A stretch of DNA of 64,000 nt from Chrysaora quinquecirrha (GCA_014526335.1 JACTAT010000223.1:655570-719569), one strand, 5' to 3'; positions 33,047-45,546 are shown, counted from the stretch's first letter. Notes: generated by a model not told the origin, from the letters alone. A program made the numbers and translations.

Positions 33047-35994
33047 TTGGCCCATCTTAACATTAATTCTATAAGAAACAAATTTGAAATGCTTAAACCA
33101 ACCTGTGAGAGTATTGATATCTTTACAATTGCCGAAACAAAACTCGATAGTAGTTTTCAAACAAGTGAATTTATGGTTGATGGTTATATGACGCCCTTTA
33201 GATGTGATAGAGATAAAAATGGCGGTGGTCTTTTGATATATGCCAGGGATGGGGACCAGGACCACAAGTTTCCACCTGATATTGAGGTAATAGTACTAGA
33301 GTTAAACTTGAAAAAACAAAAGTGGCTTTTTCTAGGCATATATCAACCTCCCTCTCAAGGTGAACAATATTTTTTCGATGAGATTGAAAAAGGGCTAGAT
33401 ACTTTCAATAACAAGTACAAAAACATAGTTATAATGGGTGATTTCAACTCTGAAATAAACGAAACTGTCATCAGTGATTTCATGGACCATTATAATTTAA
33501 GCAGTATAGTCAAGAACCCAACTTGTTTTAAGTCGGCTAGTCCCCGATGTATTGACCTGATCCTGACTAACAGGAAAAATAATTTTCAGCATACTTCAAC
33601 TATTGAGACGGGACTATCTGACATTCACGCTATGATAGTAACAGTCTTGAAGACAGGGTTTACAAAACGCAGTCCTAAACTGATCACCTACCGAGATTAC
33701 AAAAAATTCGATGACGAAAGCTTCAGACATGATTTTCAAAGAAATATATTGTCGAAGTATAGGGTAGATTACACTTCATTCAATACCCTTACGATGAATA
33801 CACCCGACCAGCATGCTCCCGTTAAGAAAAAACTTGTTCGGGCAAATGATGGGCCTTTTATGACTAAAACCCTTCGCAAGGCTATAATGCATTGCTCCAA
33901 ATTGAAAAATAAATACAATAATGTAAGATTGACAGAAAATTATAATGCGTACAAGTTACAAAGAAACAAATGTGTTTCACTACTTCGAAAAGCAAAAAAA
34001 GACTACTATAATAAATTAGATGTAAAATGCTTTACTGATAATCGTAAGTTTTGGAAAACTGTCAAACCTGTGTTTGCAGACAAAATCAAAGCCTCTCCAT
34101 CCATCTCTCTTGTTGAGGACGGCAATTTGATAACTGACGATATACAAATTGCAACTATATTTAATGAAACTTTACCAACATAACAAAAGATCTAGATATT
34201 AAGGAAAATGAAACGTATTTGTATTTATCCTCCACGGATGGAATAGAAGACCCTATAGATTGAAAAATACAAAAACCATCCAAGCATAATAAAGATAAGG
34301 GAAAATTTGACACATTCCGAAACTTTTAATTTTGAACAAGTAACGCTTGAAGACACCTTAAATCAAATTTCACTGCTGAATCCCTCAAAAGCATCACCAA
34401 TTTATAGTTTACCAACAAAGATCATAAAGAAAAATCAAGATATTATCGCTCCTATCTTGCACCAACAACTAAATGCCAATATCTTACAATCCACTTTCCC
34501 TGATGAACTAAAAAGGGGTGACGTTAAGGCTATTTTCAAGAAGGACGATGCTTTTTGTAAAAAGAACTACAGGCCCATCACAATATTGCCCACCTTATCA
34601 AAAGTTTATGAAAGAATTATAGAAACACAGCTGAAGCGATTCGCAAATAATTTTCTATCGCCACTGCTCTGTGGCTTCTGAAAAGGATATAATACACAAC
34701 ACGCTCATCTTAGATTTGTTGAAAGTTTGAAAAGGGCATTAGATGATCGCGAAAATGCTGCAGCTGTTTTCATGGATCTCTCGAAGGCTTTTGATTGCAT
34801 AAACCATAAACTTTTGATAGCAAAACTAGCCAGCTACGGAGCAGACAAAGAAGCCCTTTGTCTCATCCATAGTTATTTACAAAATAGAGTGCAAAGAGTT
34901 AAAGTAAATGGAGCCTTCAGCTCTTTCAGAGATACAACTATTGGTGTCCCACAAGGGTCAGTTCTGGGACCTCTCCTGTTTAACATATTCATAAATGATT
35001 TATTCTATGTAACGGACACTGAAATATGTAACTACGCTGACGATACAACGTACTATACTTGTGATAGTAACATCGATGCAGCAATAGCAAGACTGGAAAA
35101 TGATGTCTCTAAAAGTGCAGAATGGTTTGACAACAACTGCATGAAACTGAACAAATCAAAATGTCATTTGATGACTTTCGGTAACGACAACATTGAAGAA
35201 ACAATAAAATAGATGATGAGGTTATTTGAAAGCGCTGAAGAAAAATTATTAGGCGTAACCTTAGACAAGAAATTAACGTTTAAGTCACACGTTAATACAT
35301 TATGTAAAAAGGCTAACCAAAAATTACATGCGTTATCTAGAATAGCCTGTTATATCAGCGGTGACAAATTAAAACAAAATATGCAGACGTTTGTTTTATC
35401 ACAATTCAATTACTGTCCCCTCATTTGGATGTTTTACGATAGACGTACGAATAATAAGATAAATCACATCCACGAAAAAGCTCGGAGGATAGCTTATGGC
35501 GACAAAGAATCAGACTATTTAACTCTTTTGCAAAAGGACAATTCAGTGACCGTTCACCAGAAAAGTTTACAACTGCTGATCACGGAGATCTTCAAAACAA
35601 ATAATGACCTCAATCCAATTTTTATGAAATAAATTTTCTGAGAAAAATTTCACAATATGATCTGAGAATTAACAACCGGCTGCAAGTGCCGAAGTATAAA
35701 ACTGTTGCCTATGGTAAACAAAGTGTAGCTTATATTGGGAGCTTTTTGTGGAACACGATTGCGGATGAGCTCAAAGTTTCTGAAACTATTTGCAAATTTA
35801 AAACACTTATTAAAAACTGGAAAGATGAAACATGCAGTTGTAAACTATACACCATACATAGCTCAAATTGGTTTCTTGACTTAGTCATATTTAAACTTTC
35901 GGTATACTTTTCAATTAACTTTCAACTACATCTTTGTTTGAATAACTATGTACAATTTATTTTGATCTTTAATTTATTCTTAGTTACGTGGTAG
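33047..35994 (+). pseudogene. LINE ORF2: endonuclease and reverse transcriptase (with stops)
   Basis: An APE-type endonuclease starts LNINSIRNKFEML (33053), with AETKLDSSF (33134), LFLGIYQPPSQ (33329), IVIMGDFNSEIN (33427) and LSDIHAMIVTVL (33618), carrying the expected Glu, Asp-Asn and Asp-His residues. The reverse transcriptase has VFMDLSKAFDCINHKLL (34765), GVPQGSVLGPLLFNIFINDL (34943) and the YADDT catalytic box (35033). The C-terminal thumb region runs to about 35860. Stops at 34181, 34261, 34679, 35210 and 35630 break the frame, mostly as single changes, so the copy is dead but not very old. It copies its RNA at a nicked target in active relatives. Confidence 0.8.
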
Positions 35995-36053
35995 GTTTTA
36001 ATTAGCTATTTAATTATTAGCTATTACTAATAATACCTACGGTAAATAAATTG

Positions 36054-36088
<35 letters not shown>

Positions 36089-36228
36089 ACCGTGGAGGAA
36101 GAGCTTAACTTTAGGGTCAGGCACGGATGCACCAGCTTTGCTGTGCTTTTACCATTGAGATTCAGGAAATTTGTATACTTTTATAGCACATTCTTTTTGG
36201 GATTGCATGCTAGCTTTTGCCAGAAATA

Positions 36229-37265
36229 CTATTCAGGGGTTTGAGAATACATTGTTAGGAGTTTTTTAGTGAGGTAATTTAATAGAATAGGAAAGTCTCC
36301 ATTACCAATGTTGATAACCCAACCATTTTCATCAACGGATTCTAAGGATTGCAGATGACTAAACCTCCCACCAAACCACTGTAATCGATCGTGAAATGGA
36401 TCAAGCTCACGTCTGCTTTTGTCACAGCTACCGCAAAGTATTTCAATATTGTTGCAGTCCGTACATTTGATGAAGGCAGGGTTTTTCTCGCAATCCAAAC
36501 ACATCTGTCCAGCTTTTAAGTAAGAGCCCTTCACAACTGTCTCAAAAATTTTGGATCGGACACCTTCAAACTTTACCTGGGTATCTTCTTCTCTTTGGTC
36601 CCATGTTCATTTATCTGCTTTTCAGTCAGATAAATCATGGCATTTTGGATATTTCCTGGCATTCGGATATTTCCTAAGAATATTTTAACAATATTTCCTA
36701 AGAATATTTCCTAACAATATTTCCTATAATATTTTAATATATTTCCTGGCATTCAGTGATGAGCTTTTGAAGATCGGTTGAATCTAGAATGCAACTTAAA
36801 TACACTACCATTTATCATTAAAATTCACACATCATATTGAAATTTAACATAATAATGCATTATGTCTGTAAGAGTTTTAAACTTACCAGAATCTGCGTTT
36901 GACAAGTCACTGTCTTCTACAAATTCTACATCTTGGAGGACTTCGGGTAATTGGTTTTTAGAGTTAGAGAGATCTAACAAAAAAAACAAATGTTAAAAAT
37001 TTAAAATGATCCGTTCAATATGATTTTTATGAAAAGGTTTTAGCTGGCTTTCATTGGTAAAAAAGGCAGAAGAAAAACGCAATGCTAGAATACCGTGTTG
37101 CTCAGTTAAGAAAAAGGAGGCTGTACTTGGACTATTTGTATTAATAGCTTTTCTTCTTTCTCCTTTCCTCTTACTGTGGTAGTGAGCTCTACCTGTCGCA
37201 GGATCATTAGAAAACACTTTCGTGTGGGACTTTTTCACTCTTGATGGCTTCCACCTTTCAAGCAA
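36229..37265 (-). pseudogene. KDZ transposase gene, N-terminal exons
   Basis: Minus-strand exons upstream of the LINE. A basic exon at about 37080-37265 (KPSRVKKSHTKVFSNDP); an acidic exon at about 36893-36975 (QLPEVLQDVEFVEDSD) with clean TTAG acceptor and GTAAGT donor; and a Cys-rich exon, about 36270-36530, with MCLDCEKNPAFIKCTDCNN, LCGSCDKSRRELDPFHDRLQ and WFGGRFSHLQSLES. The last matches the CxC zinc-binding region that precedes the catalytic part of KDZ transposases. Together with 28257-31130 this makes one gene split by the LINE. Confidence 0.5.
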
Positions 37266-37509
37266 TTTCTCAAGGTATTCAAATATTTCGTCTTTTGAGC
37301 ATTTTCTCCTGCTTCTTCCTTTAATAGCATGTTGTAATCGTGGACAATTAAAGTTACATTACTCATTTTCCAAACAGTTTAAAAGAAAAAACAGAAGGAT
37401 AAGTGGAAAAAAGGCTTTTTATCTTAAAACTATGTCACAGAATATGCAATCTGTTCAACGAAGTACTAGTTTTTGTGTGCTTAGCATTGTAAATCTCTGT
37501 ATATTTTTC

Positions 37510-37791
37510 AGTGAAAGTCTCATTGGTTTCCACGAGTCATTGCACATGTTTCTTGCTGCTGCAGGATCTGATGCCAGTATGCTAAATTATCAACAGTGGC
37601 GTATGGCATGGTATGCATTCCTGGAACTACTTGATATCGATTACGAGGATGGCTTTGGTTGTGGAACATGCGGACGATACCCTGACGTTGTTATTTGTGA
37701 TGCCACAGTTCTTGGATTCAGGCGCGAGTACGTGCAGTTCATCAAAATTCCTACTGATAACCCAGATCGTGAAAGACTCAGTGGCAGATAA
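37510..37791 (+). pseudogene. Exon with zinc-ribbon motif of a repeat-family protein
   Basis: After a TTTCAG acceptor (37510) the frame gives SLIGFHESLHMFLAAAGSD, then FLELLDIDYEDGFGCGTCGR and PDVVICDATVLGFRREYVQF. CGTCG followed by VICDAT and GFRR is a pattern I know from KDZ-like and related repeat proteins, where a Cys pair precedes an Asp-containing strand. The remaining parts are not found next to it, and it is on the opposite strand from the neighbouring KDZ exons, so it is a separate fragment. Confidence 0.4.
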
Positions 37792-37799
37792 GTTTCAAA

Positions 37800-38345
37800 T
37801 TCAGAGCTTGTTCTCTTATTTTCATTTCTCTCCTAAAAAAGGAGTAGTCATGGAAACTGATTTTGTGACAGTCACTCCTCCCGGCCTGTCAAGACACAAA
37901 GATCGGACTTTTCCCAGGCTCGAGCTCTGCTGACCGCGGGCTAGGTGAGCCATCGCCCCTTCATTTTTGTGTCTGTTACAGCTCCTGGGGTGAGTTGGGC
38001 CAGCCCTTCTTGGACGTGCGTCACTGGCGTCAGTCGAAACAGTTTCACTTGCAAGTACGGCATTTTTCGTGCTTTCAATTAGTAAACACTTCTATTTCGA
38101 TTCACTATGAGCACTGCCCTGTTTTCGATTTTTCAATGTAAAAAAATGTAAACCCTTACAGACGCAACGATGTAGTACATTTATAAACATATTTATTTGA
38201 AGTGCGTCAATATAATATTTTATGCATTTCTGGTTCATTAACATAGAAAAAATAAGGAAAGAACTCTGTCAATTAACTGTGATATCTTTGTCCTTTTTTT
38301 ACTACTTTCTGTAAAAGAATATTCATAAAAAGCAAATCAGTGCGC
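37800..38345. other. Non-coding stretch
   Basis: No gene recognised. 37880-38060 is unusually GC-rich for this window, but no exon, RNA or repeat structure was identified. Confidence 0.35.
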
Positions 38346-38433
38346 AAGAAAATCCATGATTATGCTGAAGCGAAAATTGGTAGATGGCAAAAAAAAGACC
38401 CCAAAGAAATGCTCGAAAAGGATTTACTGTTGT

Positions 38434-38979
38434 TCAAGAAATTCGTGGAAAGTTGTGAGGCCATTTTTGAGACTGACACAAATTTTCCAAAAGCAATTGC
38501 TGCCTAATAAAATGTGTGGCGACTCCATCTCCGGTATGCTCGTAACCTCCAGCGTTGGAAGATGTTATCAATGACATCGATGAAATTGCAAAGTCAGCAA
38601 CGATCAGTGAATCATCGGCTGCATTAAGTGGTATTCTTGCATCCTTGTAAGTATTCTTGCATCCTTGGGATACAAGAATACTTAGAAGGTCATTCACACA
38701 AGAACGAGTGCAGTTATGCTTGGTTGCCCATGCTGCTAGCTGTATTTTAAAGCTTGGCTCAACACTTGGGTTTTCTTTTATTTTTTCATCGTCATTATTT
38801 TCTTTTATACTATCATCAGACTCTGATGTATAGTTATAAATGAAAAATTCATCATCTATTTCTTCATGTTCCTCAGAGGCAATTTCAACAGACCTAACAT
38901 TAGATTGGTAATTGAAATGGAGAACATTTTTATAGAAGATGCAAGTCCATCTTATTTGACTTAGCATATTATATCCCAA
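38434..38979 (-). CDS. Exon of an unrecognised, probably repeat-derived protein
   Basis: A 181-residue open frame with an acidic stretch (EEHEEIDDEF...SESDDSIKENNDDEK), then FKIQLAAWATKHNCTRSCVNDLLSIL and KDARIPLNA. The latter resembles a helical motif (sequence type 'laxWaxkxnixxxxlxxLLxiL') that I have seen at the N terminus of uncharacterised transposon-linked proteins of invertebrates. The part after that matches no known domain. Start and end may be splice sites. Confidence 0.35.
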   Translation of the reverse strand: MGYNMLSQIRWTCIFYKNVLHFNYQSNVRSVEIASEEHEEIDDEFFIYNYTSESDDSIKENNDDEKIKENPSVEPSFKIQLAAWATKHNCTRSCVNDLLSILVSQGCKNTYKDARIPLNAADDSLIVADFAISSMSLITSSNAGGYEHTGDGVATHFIRQQLLLENLCQSQKWPHNFPRIS

Positions 38980-39569
38980 GACAATTTTCCATAAGAAAGA
39001 TGATGTTGCTCAGTTTTTCAGCACTTGGATCATAAGTGGCAATGCTACCTTACAGAGAAGGATTTGCTCTCATACCTGTTCTACATCAGTTATAACATGT
39101 TATGTAAGATTTTGTCTTTTGCTCAAATTTCTAATATTTTTCTGCTTGACATCAATTCTTAAATTTTTTCTGTTAACAGATGTGGAAAAGAGCAGTTTGG
39201 AAGGAAAGGTCAAAGGAGAAAGAAGGTGTAGTGCCCAGCAATTGGAAACACACTTTTTTGTCCGCCTGGGAAGTCATCTTTTAAAGCTCTGAAAGAGCGA
39301 AGACCACCTGTTGATGGCTGATTCAAATTCACACTTACAGACGTATTTAATGAAAATGAAAACTTTTACAGTTTCCGTTAATGTAAGGCTGAGAGGGATA
39401 TTTCTTGTTTAACCCCTTAGGCTTCTCAGAGGCATCGTTTCTTGTCCCCTTTAGAGATATGTTTTCAAGCAATTGAATTGAAATAAGATTTTGTTTGAAA
39501 AAGGTCCAGGTTTTAAGATTAACAAGCTGTAGAATACCTTTGGTGTACTGAATGTTGTATTTAGGCTAA

Positions 39570-41322
39570 ATTTTGTATTGTTGCATGTAAATTTTGAAGA
39601 AACATTGTACAGTAACAACATTCTTGTTGCTTTTGAAGATAATAAACAAGAATGTGAAAATTATGACTTCACAACCACAGCTGAAATGAGTGAAGAAGAT
39701 GATGAATTGTTTTTAAAAAGAAAAGAACACCAAAGCAAAGAGAATTCCCTCCATCTCTGCTACCAAGTTAGTTCTTTTATCTATCTGTCCTGTTACTATC
39801 TATCTTAGCAAACATTAGTCATATTTTAAACTAAGGAGATGTTCACTATTTGCATGTTTATTGACGTAAAATTTCAGTTTATGCTCGACTTTATGACACA
39901 TAAACCAATAGCATTAGCCCACAATGAAAATGTTCAGGTATAAAAATATGCAATTAAGGACCAATGAACTTTGTCCTAAACAAATGCTAACATTCTCTCA
40001 TCTATCTCTTTTCCAGCTAAAGTTATTAGTGAGAATTCTAGTGAAGAATCTCTCTCCTGGATGAGGCAAACTGAAGGTAGAATTTAACTCTTTCTTCACT
40101 GCAGACATTTGTGTATTTAGAATAATAATAAAGACATTCGGTTTTGCATTTAAACTTTCATTATGATTCCTCCCACTTCTCCTAATTGCAAGACCATCAG
40201 ATTTTGTACAGTGGCATTAAGTGTAATCTAGTTGACTCTTGGTTTGAAGATCTAAGTGTGGTCAGGGGTCAAGACCATCCAGTGTGGTGTCATAGCCAGG
40301 GTGGAGGTCTCAATTAGTTAACATACTACTCAGGTCTTAGCAACTGGTGCTACACCTCATTTCACTTGCACTGTCAATGAGTTGTTAAATACTTCAAGGG
40401 ACCACAGTATTTTCTATGCTATGTGCAAAGCATGTTGTAAACAGGAAATAACAGGATTTTTATGTAAATAAAATGAGACTGAAGTTTATTGGATTAATCG
40501 TCAGACTGTGAGTACATGTAGCAATGCTTTTTTACTGATTGTTTTCTATGCAGTCAGGATAGCTTTTCAATCAGGTTTTTTTTCTCAGAGACTCCTACGT
40601 TGCCAATTCCACCAGATACATGGACACCTCTTCAGCACACTTCAAAGGGTACTTTCTGTGACATGTTCTGTAGAGTTATTTTGCCTTTAAAGATCCAGAA
40701 ATTTGTATTACTTTCTGTATAAAATAGTTCGATGTTTTATGTATCTGCAATTTTCATATATAATTAATGTGAAAAAATATCAACAGTTTTAAGTTGACAA
40801 AAAGAAAAGCATTTGATATTTTGAAGCCTGTAAGCTATAAGTTTTCATTTGATTTTTTCAAGTAAGAATGCTGCATTGACACCAATGTCATCAAAATCAA
40901 GCACACCTGTCAGCCCTAATTCTAAAGGTATTTGACTTGTTAGTTAACTGCATATCAGCTGACACATGATACATATTTAATCAGAAGTGGGCTACCACAG
41001 TTTTTATACTTTCTTTGGTTGGAATTCAAGTGAATTTCATGCATATTTCTTTCACATGCTGTATTAGGCTCTGATGAAGGCATTGAGATGAAAATGCTTT
41101 CATCAGAGAATGCAACCCTTTCCTTGTTCATATTAATTGTTTGTCTGCTGTTCTCTGTATCTTCTTTACTCAACTGAGTGAGTCTGGTTCTTTTCCAGTT
41201 CAAGGCATATCAGAGAGAATCAAAGTGCCTCGTTTCAATGAAAGTCGTCCGGCCATTGAAATGGACTTGGGACGTTTTCCAATGTCTGAAGCAACTAAGC
41301 TGTGTTTACTAAAATATTGAGA
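39570..41322 (+). CDS. Putative multi-exon gene of unknown function
   Basis: Several small exons with good borders: one near 39630-39765 (SEEDDELFLKRKEHQSKENS), 40019-40077 (KVISENSSEESLSWMRQTE, phase 1 to phase 1), 40591-40650 (TPTLPIPPDTWTPLQHTS), about 40867-40927 (NAALTPMSSKSSTPVSPNSK) and a terminal exon from 41199 ending TGA 41320-41322 (IKVPRFNESRPAIEMDLGRF...LLKY). Phases agree for most joins but not at the 40867 acceptor, so one exon is misread or missing. No domain is recognised. The use of short phase-1 exons is like the gene at 22981-24761. Confidence 0.3.
40975..41108. repeat. Diverged relative of the tRNA-like element, with perfect-looking hairpin
   Basis: AGTGGGCTACCACAGTTTTTATACTTTC matches the start of the 252-base unit at 21670. 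Near the end, CTCTGATGAAGGCATT (41069-41084) and AATGCTTTCATCAGAG (41093-41108) form a 16-bp hairpin with one mismatch. The hammerhead core half CTGATGA is present but the GAAA half is not correctly placed, so no ribozyme is called. Confidence 0.4.
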
Positions 41323-41339
41323 ATTTAAATTGGCATACT

Positions 41340-43660
41340 CTGGGTCTCAATTAAGTCCTCTACTTTCTTTTCAACAGAATAATTCTCTGAATTATTTCTG
41401 AATTATTACAATTTCCAACGGGATGATTTTGAGAAAAGGCTTCTTGAAGTCCATAGTAACTGTTCCATCATCCTTTTATTCTGACTAGCACTATTAAAAT
41501 TTGATGTCTTTTACACCCTATAATGTGAATCTGACTGCTATTGTATACTCTCTACATTATGACTAACCATTAAATATTTGACATGTTTGAAATCTATTTT
41601 GAAATTCAATGTGAACAATTTCATTGGTTGATTATTTTCTTTGTGAAATCTTTTTGTTTCATTTTTGTAAGTGTTGTTCCTTCTGACTGATATACAGAAT
41701 GAATTTCGTCAACAGAATACGTAGACAACAACAGAGATAAAAGAGTATACTGCAGAATCGAAAAAAACTTGCTAATATGGAAGATTTTGAGGAAATGGAA
41801 GAGTCACTGAAGGATGAAGAGAAACGAAATTCATTGGTAAATAAAATAAAAAAATTCTTCATTTTTTGGCATTTTGCGAATATAAGAAACTTGATAACTT
41901 CTGTACAATAACTTCTGGTATTTGAAGGTGGGACATCATGATTTGGCAAAAGCCAGTGGAAACATGTTGATTCTGTCAGTATGCTGCTTGAAAACAGACT
42001 CCTCCTTTTGATATGGAAATCATATGAAGTCAATCAATTTCAGCTCCAACAGTGATTTTTTCAACAGATTAAGAACAATACCTTCCCAGAGGGATGGCTG
42101 CTTTGATACTGACACGTGTTCCTATTGTGATAAGGAAAGAATGCGACAATGCGTAAAGAACAATACAAATCCCTTGACCTTAACACTTCGTTGCTAAGAT
42201 GGCAGGTCGTCTCAGGTTGTTTCAGCCTCGATTCCAAATTTGACGGCTCGTTTCAGGTTGTTTCAGGTCGTTTCAGGTGATTTCATCTCGTTTCAGGTCG
42301 TTTCAGGTCGTCTCACTGTTTATAAATAACGTATCTTTCACTGTGTTCCATCTACTTGAACTATAACGTAACAAAATGTTTATATGACCTGTCTGCACTT
42401 GAAATCCTATTACATGCAAAATTACTGCCTGGTAAGTTCAAAAATCCTCCCCCATCATCCCACAGAAAACTCCAAAGCTTCAATTTCAAATTTCCTACAT
42501 CAGCAAGAAATTGTCTACCTCACTAAATTTCGACTTTTTTGTGTTCAAACTCTGACTTTTTAAAAGAACCCAAAAAAATTTTAGGCCTTTGAGTTTCATA
42601 GGGTAGGCCTATAGGCCCTACAAGTTTTTTCCATTGCGTTGCATGCACAGTGCTTTAAAATTTTCCAACTGTGCGTTATCAGTGGAAAAATGTTAGACAA
42701 AACAGCAAAATACATTTCTTACCCTGGCAATTTCTGGGGCTATCAAAGCAAGAACTCTTCTTGTAACCCGAAAAAATATCGGTAAGATTCCAAAATGAAT
42801 CAGTTTCGTTTGACCTCTAAGAAATGTTTCTTCTCTGAGGGGAAGAAAATCCACAGACAGGATAAAAGAGTTGGGATGCGTGATAAATCTTGAGAATATT
42901 CATGGAATTTACAGCAGAAATAATCTCCAACTTTCTGCAGAAATTTTAGGAGAATTTTACAGCAAGACTTTTGAGTAAAAATCGATTAAATTTTGAATAT
43001 CTCCTCCATTTGAAATACCTACTGAATAATTTTAGGTCCAATTTCAGCAAATGTCAACATTAACTGAGCAATTAGGAAAAAAACCTCCGCAGGACAAAAG
43101 AATCATGGTGCGTGCAGTCAAAGGAACATAATAGATGGTCGCCATTAAAATCAAGACTTTTACGAGCCGAGAGAAAATCAAAATTTTAAGCAACTTCTAG
43201 GTTTCAAAACGCTTAGCAAAATCTTTAAACAGTGTCCTGCCAGAAATGGGTGTCCTGCCAGAAGCGCATCTCTAGGTGGCCCAAGGAAAAAGCCTTTCTT
43301 GTTCAATCGAACAAGGGCCCATAACAATGGGGCACCTCATTTGCATAATAAGCATCTTAGTAATAGAAGACTCTATTTGGGTCAATATTTTGTAGTCTTT
43401 ACTTCCGACAAGATCTCTGATTCATCGTTTCTCAGTAACAGCTTGATGGCTAAAATGAGTATGAGGGGAAAGGGTGGAAAAGAGTCTTTGGGACTTCTCT
43501 GCTCTATGGAGTAGTAAATGGTAACATATGCTACAGATACTGATAATGCTATTGCTCTGTGTTTTGATAAATATTGAATTTTGAATGTAATTCATTTACA
43601 TTTAAACTTGTAATCTTTTTCTCCTAGAAGCTCTCCTCAATTTCTGTCCTTTTCATTTTC
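41340..43660. other. Mostly non-coding stretch
   Basis: No gene is recognised. A possible exon near 41755-41836 reads ANMEDFEEMEESLKDEEKRN before a GTAAAT donor, but it has no clear partner. A short minisatellite is annotated separately. Confidence 0.35.
42200..42313. repeat. GTTTCAGGTC minisatellite
   Basis: About nine degenerate units of CGTTTCAGGTCGT/TGTTTCAG, period 10-12 bases. No coding role seen. Confidence 0.85.
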
Positions 43661-43664
43661 AGCC

Positions 43665-43762
43665 TCAGCCTTAAAGCATCCTGGTGCCACAGAGGCAGAA
43701 ATAAAGTCCATTGTTGCGGACCATCTAAAATATGCCCCGTTTTCTAAAATATGCCCCGTTTT
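43665..43762 (+). pseudogene. Small exon of a repeat-type protein, with a local duplication
   Basis: After a TTTCAG acceptor (43664) the frame reads KHPGATEAEIKSIVADHLKY, a motif (Gly-Ala-Thr-x-x-Glu-Ile) that I associate with the helical tail of transposon-linked proteins in invertebrates. The phrase AAAATATGCCCCGTTTT is then directly repeated (43728 and 43746). No partner exons were found. Confidence 0.3.
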
Positions 43763-44103
43763 TAGTTATCTTTGACAATATTTGTTATGTGTGACATGTT
43801 TACCTTAATTAATGAATCGATTCAAAGAGCAAAAAATGCAATACTTAGCAGATTCTTTGTTATCTTTGTCTCAGGGTTGCAGTTGTGTGGTATGGATATT
43901 TAATCATACTGAGAATAAGGTGCATGTTCCTGCATATTTAGGGAACATTGAGTGCTGATGAGCGTTTGCAAAAAGTGTCTGATCTCTCAGAAATGTGTGC
44001 CTTGCACCTGCATAAGCCTATAAATTATGTTCGAAACATTCAAATAACAACTGTTTACCGTTATTACCGCGGTTATAATAAATCAAGGTCATATAGATAT
44101 TAA

Positions 44104-44215
44104 ACGTTTTTTTCAACGTTAAAAAAACCATCAGTCAACGTTTTGGCAACCATTATTCAACATTTTTACAACGTTGAACACTGAACATTTAATCAGCGTC
44201 ATAGTTCAATGTTAA
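44104..44215. repeat. CAACGTT-rich repeat, left part, with TTAA target
   Basis: CAACGTT or CAATGTT recurs about every 20-30 bases (44114, 44135, 44171, 44206). The repeat stops at TTAA (44212-44215) and resumes at TTAA 51445-51448, so the 7.2-kb element between them was inserted in it. Confidence 0.65.
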
Positions 44216-44475
44216 AGGGCGAATTGCAAATAGGTTTTCCATGCCGTTAAAACTGAATGTGGGGTTGAAAAATGGCTTTGAGCATCCCTAGTGCGTGGGA
44301 GAGCCCCCAGAAAGTTAGGGTTTTTGAAAATTACCACGCTTTTAGAAGGTCTGGGGCGAGAATCTTTGTGACGTCAAAGCAGGAACGATGTGTTTCCTTC
44401 TCTTTCGTCACCAAAGTCGCGTTTGGTTGCACTACGAACACTCATTTCTTCTTCCTTCCAAACATAATATTGGAA

Positions 44476-45546
44476 ATGTCTGATCTATCCTCTGATGATC
44501 ACGACTATGGGACAGATGCAGAAGGAGAAGCTATTGCAATGATACCAGAATATTCATTTGAAGATGAGCTAGAGCAGGGAGCTGCAAGGCCTAACGTCAA
44601 CAATCATGATTTGAACAAGGATCCTTAGGGATTTGGCAGTGATGTCGAGGATCCCTATGCAGACGACCCCATTGCTGATGAAGAATGGATAGAAAATTAT
44701 AGGAGAAGAGGCAGGTTGAGTTAAGAAGAAATAAAGAATTGGAAAATCGACTTAACAGCACCTCTGAAGTGAATTCTTGGTATGTATGTGATATGATTAT
44801 ACTTTACTTAGTCTATACTTATGTAATATAATAATTGTTTATTTACACTTTTCGTAACTTATTAAATCTTAAATGTAGCTTAACAATCCTGTTATATTTA
44901 GGTGTAATTGTGGTAGGTGTGATACATCTCTACTGGCAAACATCAAAGAATGTCAATGTTGCAGGGAAATTGAAGGATGCAATCAGTCTTTGGTTGATGA
45001 CATTGTCGTGCAAGAGGCTGGCAGTATTTCCTGTGTAACACAGCACCCAGGATTTCGACCAGTTTGCCTTGAAAGATGGTCTCTTCGGATGGCAGCTGAC
45101 CGTTATTTTACGAGAGATTTTCGATGTTATCGACAAATCAATTCAGAGAACAAGTAAGTTTGAAAACTTTCTGTTACCTTTTGCCCTCTTTGTCTTGAAA
45201 TACATAGAAATGATGCAGTTTGGTGGGCAAATTTTCATATTGGAAGAAAACATAACAAAAGAAGCCATGGAATTTCAACAAGCAACATATTTCAAACCAA
45301 TTGAAAAACGTAATAATCTATAAATCTAGCAGCCTAAAATACAACAATTAATTTAATGATTTAGTCACCCTGAATTCTTTGTTTTTTTGTAGCTTTCTAC
45401 GAAGTGTCTCTTATCGTGTTTTCACAAGAGTGATACACGGAAGGCTTGGAGCACAGCAAATACCACTACCTGCATGTGCTTACCATATAATTAGAAAAAC
45501 ATTTGAAGCTGATGAAAATCACAGAGGCTTTGCAGAAGAAGAGTAG
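44476..45546 (+). pseudogene. P2X7 C-terminal (ballast)-like domain protein, three exons
   Basis: Exons 44476-44779, 44902-45153 and 45393-45546 join in phase. The start MSDLSSDDHDYGTDAEGEA is acidic. Exon 2 gives CNCGRCDTSLLANIKECQCC, then ISCVTQHPGFRPVCLERWSL, and exon 3 FLRSVSYRVFTRVIHGRLG, ending near CAYHIIRKTFEADENHRGF. This is the Cys-rich, zinc- and nucleotide-binding domain known from the cytoplasmic end of P2X7 receptors; there are no membrane segments here, so it is not a receptor. An in-frame TAG (44626-44628) and a one-base shift near 44700 break exon 1. The gene lies inside the Kolobok element, next to its left end and convergent with the transposase, so it is probably the element's second gene. 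Confidence 0.65.

Larger units (their letters stand above)
31510..36090 (+). mobile_element. CR1/L2-like LINE, nearly full length, degenerate
   Basis: Has ORF1 with an SGNH domain, then ORF2 with an endonuclease and reverse transcriptase, and ends in an (ATA)n/(AAT)n tail at 36050-36084, the short-repeat 3' end known for this group. It lies inside an intron of the KDZ transposase gene on the opposite strand, since Cys-rich KDZ exons are on both sides (31130 and 36229). Exact 5' end and target duplication were not found. Confidence 0.75.

Noticed and set aside
41069..41108. Hammerhead ribozyme in the diverged relative at 40975
   Set aside because: CTGATGA is present, but no GAAA with proper helix II and III; the sequence is a simple 16-bp hairpin.
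44476..45546. A P2X receptor channel gene
   Set aside because: Only the Cys-rich cytoplasmic domain is present; there are no membrane segments or ectodomain.
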